6,933 nt of DNA from NCBI GenBank assembly GCA_043782425.1, contig JAYWAM010000069.1, positions 1 through 6,933 on the forward strand, written 5' to 3'. Position numbers and translations under genes: made by a program. The notes under the pieces are model-generated. The model searched no databases and was not told where the DNA came from. It worked only from the letters and a program-made list of their open reading frames with translations. Of this stretch, positions 1 through 6,933 are shown one piece after another. This DNA comes from JAYWAM01 sp043782425 (GTDB lineage: Bacteria > Pseudomonadota > Gammaproteobacteria > Burkholderiales > Usitatibacteraceae). Each line of letters starts with the position of its first letter. The stretch's first letter is position 1.

Positions 1-1
1 A

Positions 2-2617
2 GTGGCAGCCATTACCGCACCGCTGAACGCAGCCAGCTACACCGCGCCGGTGGATGTGCCGATCACGGCGACGGCGCAGGACAGCGACGGCACCATCACG
101 AAGATCGAAATTTTCCAAGGAACGCTGAAGCTAGGTGAGTGCAACGCATCGCCTTGCACCGTGACCTGGACAGGTGTCGCGGCGGGCAGCTACACGCTCA
201 CGGCGAAGGCCACCGACAACCAGGGCGGCACGGCGACGAGTACGCCCGTGGCGATCACGGTAGGAGTGCTTAGCGCTACGCTTAAAGTCAATCCAGCCAC
301 GGTCAATATTGGCGACAGTGTACAAATCAGTACTCTGGTGACCAGCACGTCAGCCATCGCCAATTTGCCGCTCAAAGTGCGTATTTACGACCCGCTAAGC
401 AGCACCACGCTTTCCGAATGGACTACCACAGTGACGCTGGCCGCCAACACGGCTTATTCCTGGTCCTTCGCATGGAGCACAGCGGGGCAAACGGCCGGAA
501 CTTACCAGGTTGCTTTGACCGAAAAGCACGGCGCAAGCGAAGTGCTGCTTGCTGATACGCCCCTCACCTTGCAGTCGCTGGCGATAGTCAAACTTTCGGC
601 TGTGCTGACTCCGCAGTCGCGCGTACTTGTGCTGGCGAGTTGTTACAAGTCCAGCGAGGACGATCATTCTAAATCGTCAGACTCCTCCGGCAATGAAGAC
701 AGTCCCGATGAAAATTGCGCCGAGCAGCGCAAGGTTTTCCTGGATGGCTTGCTGACCGATCTCAGCATAACGCATCGCGTGGTGACCGATGTCGAAGTAT
801 TCCGTGAGGAACTGCGTTGCGGGAATTGGAACGAATACTGGATATCGGGCGGGCGCGAGAAACTCAAGGACCGGCTGGCCGAGGAGATAGGCGAAGAGGT
901 CTTCGCGGGCAAGGGTCTGATCGTCGATGGCGTTCACGACGAGCGCAACAACGGCATTGACGATATTCTTGGCGTCAAATACAAAGGCGCGCTGTCTGGC
1001 AATACGGCTCACACTGTCGTGGCGAGCGATACACTTCTGGCAGTCAGCAATTTCACCGCCAAAGGCCGCGCCATGACGTTCGAGACCCTATCGACACGGG
1101 CCGTTGTACATGCTCGCTTCGACGATGCCAAGGGCAGCCCCGCTGTCATATCCAGCCAGTATGGGCAAGGACACGCGCTAACTGTGGCTTTCGATCTTGC
1201 CGCCACTATGCTGGCCAATATCAACGTCGAGGCTAATGCCAAGCCGTTACTGGTCAAGGTTGCGCCTAGCGTGGTGGAACCAGGTGCGACAATCAGCGCG
1301 CGCCTGTCGATTGTAAACACCGGCGGGGCTGGTAGTGTAACGGTTCAGGCTGCGTTGCCTGTAGGCGTTACGCTACAGAGCGCCAGCCCGAGCCCAACTG
1401 CTGGCGCTGTGTGGCAATTGAATCTTGCTGCCGGCGAGCAACGTAATATCGATCTGGTATTGACTGTGCCTGGCGACAAAGGTATTTACGTGGTTCGCTT
1501 TGATTCCGGTTCTGCCTTTGCGACGCTAGATCTAATGGTCGCGGCTTTTGGCGATGGCAGCCATGCCGCGCTTGTGCAAGCTTTGTCCGCGCTCAATCTC
1601 ACGGGCGGTGACCGTAGCGCACGCGACAACGCCGTGAAGGACGTGAACGATTCGGCAGTAAAACTTTCCACCGATCCCGAGGGCGCTTTATATGCGTTGC
1701 TCGATGCGGCCAAAGAAGTTGGCAGGATCAATAGTCCCGGCGAGAGCACGAATCTGCTTGCTCATCTTGCCGTCAAGACGGCTTCAGCGTGGTGCCAGCA
1801 GATTCCTGTGTGTATGCGGCCCGATCAGGGAATGCCGACACTGGGGAATTATCAAGTCATGGTATTTGGCGATGCGCAATTCTCCCAGGGGAGCGTGGAA
1901 GGGTCTGTAGGTGTCGCAGGTGATGCGCACATAACTAATCAGACGATGGCGACTGCATGGTTTGGAGATTCTGCGCGAGTCATGGCGGGGGGAGAAATAA
2001 TATGGCAAGGCTCAGGCAGCATCGGCAACGGCGGGAGCGGCATCGCGCGCGCGGTCGGGAAAATTTCCATTCCGTCTGCGGTCAAATACCGCTCGGCTGC
2101 GTCCAGCTTGCAGACGGAAAACTGGGATGGCCTGGGCACGTACTACAAGCAGCTATCGGATCGCCTGGGTAAACTTGTCGGCATCGCCGCCATCGAAGAT
2201 GCGGGAAATACGCTGACTCTGCATGGGACGAGTCCTACGCAAAATATCTTTACGTTCAGCAGCAGCCAGGCGGGTAAAACGCGTTCGCTGGTATTCGATG
2301 TTCCGCTGACATCCACAGTGATCGTGAATGTCACGGGTGGCAACCCTTCGTTCAGCAATGGCCAGCAATATGTGTTGCAAGGCGGACAAAGGAGCCCGCT
2401 GCTACAGCATCCTTTAGCCACGCAAATACTTTTCAATTTCCCTCAGGCGGATTCGATCAGCGCCAGCAACTGGCCGCTCCAGGGAACGCTGCTTGCTCCG
2501 GAAGCAAAATTTATCCAGACAGGCAGCAGCTACTACGGCCAGCTTTTTATTCACGAACTCTTTGCCAGCGGTGTGCAATTCCAGCAATGCGGCGCATTCA
2601 AGGGCGTGTTGCCATGA
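2..2617 (+). CDS. Multi-domain surface protein with Ig-like, Rossmann-like and C-terminal choice-of-anchor A domains (5' partial)
   Basis: The frame is open from the left edge to a TGA at 2615-2617, giving 871 residues. The GTG at position 2 has no ribosome site or signal peptide, so the true start is probably upstream. Visible order: residues 1-88, a bacterial Ig-like domain (Big_7 style, with DSDGTITKIEIF and GSYTLTAKATDNQG) and a likely C47-C52 disulfide; 91-192, another beta-sandwich; about 207-405, an alpha/beta Rossmann-like domain starting at strand RVLVLASC; 414-502, a DUF11/CARDB-like sandwich (NTGGAGSV, LPVGVTLQS); 505-610, mostly helical; 614-868, a choice-of-anchor A domain, recognised from VFGDAQFSQGSVEGSVGVAG, FNFPQADSI and LQGTLLAPEAKF. 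The protein ends five residues after CGAF, with no LPXTG, PEP-CTERM or transmembrane anchor. A structural or adhesive role outside the cytoplasm is inferred from the domains; no catalytic site is apparent, and the Rossmann-like domain lacks a GxCxG nucleophile elbow. Domain calls are from memory of family patterns; the CAA call is the firmest. Confidence 0.88.
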   Translation: MAAITAPLNAASYTAPVDVPITATAQDSDGTITKIEIFQGTLKLGECNASPCTVTWTGVAAGSYTLTAKATDNQGGTATSTPVAITVGVLSATLKVNPATVNIGDSVQISTLVTSTSAIANLPLKVRIYDPLSSTTLSEWTTTVTLAANTAYSWSFAWSTAGQTAGTYQVALTEKHGASEVLLADTPLTLQSLAIVKLSAVLTPQSRVLVLASCYKSSEDDHSKSSDSSGNEDSPDENCAEQRKVFLDGLLTDLSITHRVVTDVEVFREELRCGNWNEYWISGGREKLKDRLAEEIGEEVFAGKGLIVDGVHDERNNGIDDILGVKYKGALSGNTAHTVVASDTLLAVSNFTAKGRAMTFETLSTRAVVHARFDDAKGSPAVISSQYGQGHALTVAFDLAATMLANINVEANAKPLLVKVAPSVVEPGATISARLSIVNTGGAGSVTVQAALPVGVTLQSASPSPTAGAVWQLNLAAGEQRNIDLVLTVPGDKGIYVVRFDSGSAFATLDLMVAAFGDGSHAALVQALSALNLTGGDRSARDNAVKDVNDSAVKLSTDPEGALYALLDAAKEVGRINSPGESTNLLAHLAVKTASAWCQQIPVCMRPDQGMPTLGNYQVMVFGDAQFSQGSVEGSVGVAGDAHITNQTMATAWFGDSARVMAGGEIIWQGSGSIGNGGSGIARAVGKISIPSAVKYRSAASSLQTENWDGLGTYYKQLSDRLGKLVGIAAIEDAGNTLTLHGTSPTQNIFTFSSSQAGKTRSLVFDVPLTSTVIVNVTGGNPSFSNGQQYVLQGGQRSPLLQHPLATQILFNFPQADSISASNWPLQGTLLAPEAKFIQTGSSYYGQLFIHELFASGVQFQQCGAFKGVLP

Positions 2618-2635
2618 TGATTTACGTTCTGCGAC

Positions 2636-2755
2636 AAGTTAAGGAACCTCTGATTAAGTGTCTTCCGCGCGAAAGCGGGGAACCATTTTCCGTTGTAAAA
2701 CATGGATTCCCGCTGAAGCCTGCCCTCGAATGCTTTAATCGGGGATTCCTTACTT
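2636..2755. mobile_element. MITE-like non-coding element with imperfect terminal inverted repeats
   Basis: The segment 2640-2657 (TAAGGAACCTCTGATTAA) and the segment 2735-2752 (TTAATCGGGGATTCCTTA) are inverted repeats matching at 15 of 18 positions. Two of the three mismatches would be G-U pairs in RNA. The similarity continues outward with AAGTT on the left and CTT on the right, allowing one gap. A second inverted repeat sits inside. The element carries no gene and fills about three quarters of the gap between the two large genes. Both the GGAACCTCTGATTAAG end and the internal GCGGGAATCC-type palindrome resemble repeats I remember from proteobacterial intergenic regions, but no specific family can be named. 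No clear target-site duplication is visible, so an old, decayed copy or a REP-like palindrome is also possible. Confidence 0.55.
2675..2713. repeat. Internal inverted repeat / stem-loop nested in the MITE-like element
   Basis: GCGGGGAACCAT (2675-2686) faces ATGGATTCCCGC (2702-2713) across a 15-base loop. In RNA this gives eleven pairs including one G-U, with a single A-A mismatch. It resembles the common proteobacterial palindromic intergenic repeat built around GCGGGAATCCAT. It is followed by TGAAGCC rather than a run of T, so it is not a standard intrinsic terminator. If transcribed from the upstream gene, it and the outer repeat would form a long nested hairpin that could affect message stability. 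Confidence 0.6.
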
Positions 2756-2766
2756 TAATGCTTTCC

Positions 2767-2770
2767 GGAA
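2767..2770 (+). promoter_or_regulatory. Weak ribosome binding site for the downstream gene
   Basis: GGAA lies six bases before the ATG at 2777. This is a poor Shine-Dalgarno match but is well placed. The next 5' bases are CC, so there is no longer purine run. It supports the start choice together with the in-frame TAA at 2756-2758, after which no start codon occurs before 2777. Confidence 0.45.
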
Positions 2771-2776
2771 AATAAA

Positions 2777-5700
2777 ATGAAGCACAGGCAACCTTTTTCG
2801 ATTCTTTCGTTCTTTACGCGAACAACGTTAGCAATTTTACTTGCCGCCAATGCGGCCCTTGCATACGCCGAGGCGCCTATTGCGGCGACGCTTGAACGTG
2901 AAATTGTCGAAGCAATCGCGCATGGTGAATCGCCGCAGGTATTAATTAATCGCTGGCATATGCAGAATCCACAGAAGGCAATCTCCGTGCGGCCTCCGCA
3001 GCGCAGCGAGGGAACGGTGCTCAAGCAGGCGCTGGATGGCGTTCGCGATGCGCTTGATGCAAGCGCTGCGGGAAAGGGCGATGCAGAGTCGCTTTCCGCT
3101 GCGCTCGAAAACCTGCGCGCCGCCGACGCGCTCGTCAGCGCGACGTTCTCCGATGCAAAAAAACGTCTGCGCGATGCCGGGGTCTCGGCAGAATTTGAAG
3201 ATCGTTTACTTGCGGCCGAGTCGCGTGTGCGCGCGCCCATCGATGCGCTGTATGGTGTATTAGGTGTCGCCACTCCTGCGCAAAAAAGTCATGCAGCACG
3301 CGGTGTCATCGATAAGAGCGCCATTGAGCGCGCCAGAACCATCCTGATGGGTTTGTCGGCTGAACCTCCCGCAGCGATCCTGCGCGCCACGACACTCCCC
3401 GTGCGCCCGGCGAATCTGGCCGCGCGCACGCCGCTTATCAGTCCGCTGGTCACGCCATCCTATCTTGTCACTACTGAGACCGGCTACCAGCAGGCGGATA
3501 TGGCTGGCGCGCCTGACGCGCCATTCAGTGACGAGATTCTTGCTAAAGCCAAGGAACTTGGCTATGACTACGCACGAATTTTCGAATTTGTGCGCAACGA
3601 GGTGAAGACAGAATGGTATGTCGGCAGCCATAAAGGCGCGACCGGTGTGCTGCGCAATAAAACCGGCAACGATCTGGACCAGGCGTCGCTGCTCATCGCG
3701 CTGCTGCGCGCAAGCGGCGCTCCGGCGCGTTATGTGCAGGGCGTCATCGAACTTCCAGTCGAGACGGTCGCGTCGCAGATGGGGCTCGCCGATGCAGCGC
3801 TGGTTCCCGAGGCGCTGGGTCGCGCCGGTATTGCCTATGCGCCGGTCGTGCAAGGCGGGCGCGTGGCGCTGGTGCGCATGGAGCACATCTGGGTTGCAGC
3901 CAGGGCGCCTTACACCAACTATCGCGGTGTCGTCCTCGATACCACCGGCCCGACCTGGTTGCCGCTCGATGCGTCTTTCAAACGTCTCGAAGGTGCTGCG
4001 GCAACACCGCTACTTGACACGCTTGGTTTGAGCGGCGGCGCGCTTGCAGCCGAGTACCTGAGTGCTGACCGCGACAAGGACCTGCTCGCTTTTATTCAGA
4101 CGCGCGCGGCTGCTGCGCTTCCCGCAGGGCAAAATTATTTGCAGGCGTTGGGCGCGGCGCGCATCGCTTTGCAACACCTCGATTTTTTGCCTAACACACT
4201 GCCGTATTCAGTGGTCGCAGTGACGCGCGAAGCGCCGGATCTCGATGCGCAACTCGAAGTGAGCGTGCGGCTGCGCTTGTCTACAGCAGCGACACCTGCA
4301 ACCGCAGGTCTGGACAAAAGTTTTTCTCTCAAGGAGCTGATCAACAACCGCGTCACGCTTTCATACGAAGCTGCTACATTGAATGATGATCGCGTTTCGC
4401 TGTTATGGGGCGGCATTGATTTAACACCTGCTTACCTGGTCACATTACGACCGCAGATTCGCATTGGCGGACAGAACCGCGGCTCGGGAACGGTCGCCCT
4501 CGCGCCTGGCGCTGCGGTTAAACTTGAAGTCACCTTCAGCGGACCGTTTGGCGTGCACACTTTCGATCAGACGCTGACGGCAGGCGCCTATCACGCGCTT
4601 GGTTTTGCCTCTGGCGATCTCAGCCGCTCCGCCGATTCGCCTGCCGGGGATGCCGAATTCGATGCCGCACGTCTGCTTGATGGCATCGCGCAAAGCTACG
4701 TCAAATCGTGGAAGACGGCCGACGATGAGTTTGCCTTGTTGACCGGTGCGGCGGTGTTGCGTCCGCTGCCTTCTCTGGTGATGGTCAACAACTATCTGCG
4801 TACCGATGCGGTTCTCAATGTCACGTTCGCGGCAAGCTGGCGTGGCGTGACCGTTGACGCCATGACGCATATCGCCGAACCGATAGGAAAGAACAGTGCG
4901 CGCGCCGATTGGATGGAGCTATCCGCGTTGCAGGGTTCTTCGCTGGAGCAACTCACCTTCAAGAATCAGTTCCAGGTCGATAGTGTGTCGGCGGATCGCG
5001 TGCTCGCCCTCACTGGCGCGCGTGTCGCAATCGACAGCGCCAACCTCGAAACCCAGCTTTCCACGCTCGGCCACGCTGCTTCGGTCAAGGACGATATACG
5101 CAATTGGGTGCGGCAGGGTTACGCGGTCACCACACATAATGCGCCGCTAGCGAGAAACGCCTGGAGTGGATCGGCATGGGTTGTAAAAGATCCTGCCACC
5201 AAGGCGGCAGGCTATTTTATTTCCGGGCGGATTGCCGGCGGAACGAGCACCCCGGCGCCCGATGCGTGGACGTTGCAGTTTCTCGTCGATGCCCTCTCCA
5301 ACCCGAATGGCGGCAAGGCCAGCGATGACCCGCTGGCTACAACCTCAATCGCGCTCATTAGCGAAACCGACGGGCAAACAGGAACAGTGGGAGAGGTGCT
5401 CAAGACCAAGCTTGCCGTGCGCTTGCGCGATGTAAACGGCCGCCCTGTCAAGGGCGCGAATGTCACCTTTGTTTCCACTCGCGGCGGCGGCGCGTTCGGC
5501 GGCCAGGCGAGCATCGTAGCCGTATCGGATGGCGCAGGCATTGCTCAGGCCGAATTCACATTGGGAACAAGCACTAGTCTCAGCACGGTTCTTCTTTTTA
5601 AGAACCAGGGTGATAAATACCCAACCCAGGTCGGGCAAAATTTTATCAGCACTTCCGTAGCAACGCGCAAGGGAACTCTTTCCGCAATTGAGCCCTTCAA

Positions 5701-6933
5701 TGCATTCGCGTTTCCCGGTGATCCCGATTCCGTGGTTGACAGCTACGTCGGGAATCAGGGAGCGCTAGCGAGCATAGTGGTCAAGGACAAATATCAGAAC
5801 CCGGCTGCCAACGTCAATGTCGATGTCAATGCGCAAGATGCCATCAACACCTGTACTAATCCCGCTGGTTCACCGAAGCCCGCGCTGGTAGGCGATTCGA
5901 GTACGTGTAATGCGGTATCGCTTTATGGTGCATGCGGCGGGCCTTCTTATTCCACATCCACCGACTCCTTTGGAAAGGCCTATTTCCGGGTGTTAATCGA
6001 TTACACCGATGGCGCGCGTTACCCCATTTCAGGCACGGCGGCCGGCAAGTCATTTTCACACACCTTTTCCGACGGGCAATCCTGTAGCGGTGCATGGACG
6101 CTGGTCTTTTTGCAAGCACAGAATGTTGATGGGGCGGCGGTCAAGCTGGGGGCGCGCTACAACACGCCTATTCCGTTCAAGCTGTACCAGGCTGAGACGG
6201 CCAGCTTTACCACCAAGGTGCTCTACGATGACAAAGGTAACCCAAGCGGCTGCGAGGTTAAGACCTCGCCAGACCGGGTTATCAAGCCCGTCGATTCGGC
6301 TAGTTTTAATTTCTCCGTTTCTGGAGGCGGCAGCGCCGAGCCAGTACAAACGTCCAGCGCCTACGACTATCAGACCTTCGCCAGCGCAGGCCCGGCGCCC
6401 TCGCGCGTCAGTGTAGGCGTCACTGTGAATGTCAGCGTGACAACACCGGTGTTCGAAAAGGACTGTAGCAAGACCCCAACTACTTACACTAGCGTCATCA
6501 CCATGCCGCAGAGCAATGCGCCCTATTTCTATGGTCTGGATGTGAAAGTGGATCGTGCGTTTCCCATTGATACACCAGCGGGAACCGATACCAGCCGCAT
6601 TTACCTGGATGACAGCGGTAACTCGTTATTTCCCACGCAAATTGATTTTTCGATCTTGCCGTCCGATTACCCCGTGATTCATCCAACGAGAGTCGATATG
6701 CTGGTGGGCGGCGCCTTGACAAATTATCTGGCCGACGTATCGAATAAAACTCAGAGCAAGGTTATCTTCGAGGGCGGCTACCCCTTTGACAGCAGCAAGC
6801 TGAACGAGGCCCAGTTGGTGGTGAACGCATTCACCGACATGGAGTTAAAGTCAGATCCCTTCCCGCTGCCGTTTCGCCAGCGGATTATTGCTGATGCTGC
6901 GCAGACATTGCGCATGTCAAGCGACGTGGATCT
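2777..6933 (+). CDS. Large exported protein with transglutaminase-like and Ig-like (Big_1-type) domains (3' partial)
   Basis: The frame stays open for 1385 full codons and leaves the window. An in-frame TAA at 2756-2758 makes ATG 2777 the first possible start. Residues 1-30 are a Sec signal peptide: basic MKHRQ, a hydrophobic core TLAILLAANAALA, and likely cleavage near ALA or AYA. Residues 36-200 are mainly helical. About 252-400 is a transglutaminase-like domain: FEFVRNEV (269-276), GNDLDQASLL followed by ALLRASGAPARYVQG, then EHIWVAA with His370, and LPLDASFK with Asp398. The residue aligned with the catalytic Cys is Asp299. Residues 420-850 are beta-rich and not recognised, except for a motif near 796-822 (WSGSAWVVKDPAT, then YFISGRIAGG) that I associate with transglutaminase/RHS-type surface proteins. 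About 860-960 is a Big_1/invasin-like domain (VKGANVTFVSTRGGGAFGG, then SDGAGIAQAEF); about 985-1080 is a likely second one (VVKDKYQNPAANVNVDV). Six Cys fall in 1026-1230. The gene is 159 bases after the CAA-domain gene on the same strand. An enzyme function is doubtful; a structural, adhesive or toxin-delivery role is inference. Confidence 0.9.
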   Translation, partial: MKHRQPFSILSFFTRTTLAILLAANAALAYAEAPIAATLEREIVEAIAHGESPQVLINRWHMQNPQKAISVRPPQRSEGTVLKQALDGVRDALDASAAGKGDAESLSAALENLRAADALVSATFSDAKKRLRDAGVSAEFEDRLLAAESRVRAPIDALYGVLGVATPAQKSHAARGVIDKSAIERARTILMGLSAEPPAAILRATTLPVRPANLAARTPLISPLVTPSYLVTTETGYQQADMAGAPDAPFSDEILAKAKELGYDYARIFEFVRNEVKTEWYVGSHKGATGVLRNKTGNDLDQASLLIALLRASGAPARYVQGVIELPVETVASQMGLADAALVPEALGRAGIAYAPVVQGGRVALVRMEHIWVAARAPYTNYRGVVLDTTGPTWLPLDASFKRLEGAAATPLLDTLGLSGGALAAEYLSADRDKDLLAFIQTRAAAALPAGQNYLQALGAARIALQHLDFLPNTLPYSVVAVTREAPDLDAQLEVSVRLRLSTAATPATAGLDKSFSLKELINNRVTLSYEAATLNDDRVSLLWGGIDLTPAYLVTLRPQIRIGGQNRGSGTVALAPGAAVKLEVTFSGPFGVHTFDQTLTAGAYHALGFASGDLSRSADSPAGDAEFDAARLLDGIAQSYVKSWKTADDEFALLTGAAVLRPLPSLVMVNNYLRTDAVLNVTFAASWRGVTVDAMTHIAEPIGKNSARADWMELSALQGSSLEQLTFKNQFQVDSVSADRVLALTGARVAIDSANLETQLSTLGHAASVKDDIRNWVRQGYAVTTHNAPLARNAWSGSAWVVKDPATKAAGYFISGRIAGGTSTPAPDAWTLQFLVDALSNPNGGKASDDPLATTSIALISETDGQTGTVGEVLKTKLAVRLRDVNGRPVKGANVTFVSTRGGGAFGGQASIVAVSDGAGIAQAEFTLGTSTSLSTVLLFKNQGDKYPTQVGQNFISTSVATRKGTLSAIEPFNAFAFPGDPDSVVDSYVGNQGALASIVVKDKYQNPAANVNVDVNAQDAINTCTNPAGSPKPALVGDSSTCNAVSLYGACGGPSYSTSTDSFGKAYFRVLIDYTDGARYPISGTAAGKSFSHTFSDGQSCSGAWTLVFLQAQNVDGAAVKLGARYNTPIPFKLYQAETASFTTKVLYDDKGNPSGCEVKTSPDRVIKPVDSASFNFSVSGGGSAEPVQTSSAYDYQTFASAGPAPSRVSVGVTVNVSVTTPVFEKDCSKTPTTYTSVITMPQSNAPYFYGLDVKVDRAFPIDTPAGTDTSRIYLDDSGNSLFPTQIDFSILPSDYPVIHPTRVDMLVGGALTNYLADVSNKTQSKVIFEGGYPFDSSKLNEAQLVVNAFTDMELKSDPFPLPFRQRIIADAAQTLRMSSDVD

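Noticed and set aside
2..4. GTG as the true start of the first gene
   Set aside because: Nothing upstream is visible, the sequence begins directly with an Ig-like domain and there is no signal peptide. The gene more likely continues beyond the left edge.
2675..2720. Intrinsic terminator after the first gene
   Set aside because: The stem is good but the bases after it are TGAAGCCTGC, with no T run.
2693..2760. Sigma-70 promoter for the second gene
   Set aside because: TTGTAA, TTTAAT and TACTTT pieces occur, but no pair has both acceptable matches and 16-18 base spacing.
2587..2775. 62-codon plus-strand frame spanning the gap
   Set aside because: It starts inside the end of the upstream gene and is translated through the inverted-repeat element. 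It has no ribosome site and no protein-like pattern.
2755..3273. 172-codon open frame on the minus strand
   Set aside because: It is antisense to the signal peptide and helical N-terminus of the downstream gene. The Ser/Ala/Arg-rich product shows no domain, while the plus-strand frame has a clear signal peptide.
3260..3886. 208-codon open frame on the minus strand
   Set aside because: It lies fully inside the transglutaminase-like gene. Its product is Arg/His/Ala-rich with no recognisable motif, as expected from an antisense frame of GC-rich coding DNA.

Overview
The window holds two very large genes on the + strand, separated by a 159-base gap. Both look like multi-domain exported or surface proteins. 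Neither is complete: the first enters from the left edge and the second runs off the right edge. The GC-rich codon use, the signal peptide style and a palindromic intergenic repeat type suggest a proteobacterium, possibly a betaproteobacterium. That placement is an inference from style; there is no rRNA or housekeeping marker here to confirm it.

Region 1 (2-2617) encodes the C-terminal 871 residues of a mosaic protein. In order it has a bacterial Ig-like domain, a second beta-sandwich, an embedded Rossmann-like alpha/beta domain, a DUF11/CARDB-like beta-sandwich, a helical linker and a C-terminal choice-of-anchor A (CAA) domain. The protein stops straight after the CAA domain, with no sorting signal or membrane anchor.

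Region 2 (2618-2776) is intergenic. About 120 bases of it look like a small non-coding mobile element (MITE-like): 18-base imperfect terminal inverted repeats surround a second, nested inverted repeat. Its right end lies about 25 bases upstream of the next start codon. I see no convincing promoter and no intrinsic terminator in the gap.

Region 3 (2777-6933) encodes at least 1385 residues of a second exported protein. It has a signal peptide, a helical N-terminal region, a transglutaminase-like domain, a long beta-rich stretch that ends in a motif I associate with transglutaminase/RHS-type surface proteins, and at least two Ig-like (Big_1/invasin-type) domains. The transglutaminase-like fold keeps the expected His and Asp, but the expected catalytic Cys is Asp299. 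The first 1025 residues contain no cysteine at all, while six cysteines cluster in residues 1026-1230.

The two genes probably belong to one surface or secreted protein locus, with adhesive and structural modules in both. Joint function is inferred from adjacency and domain style. No enzyme pathway, RNA gene, CRISPR array or phage gene is visible.
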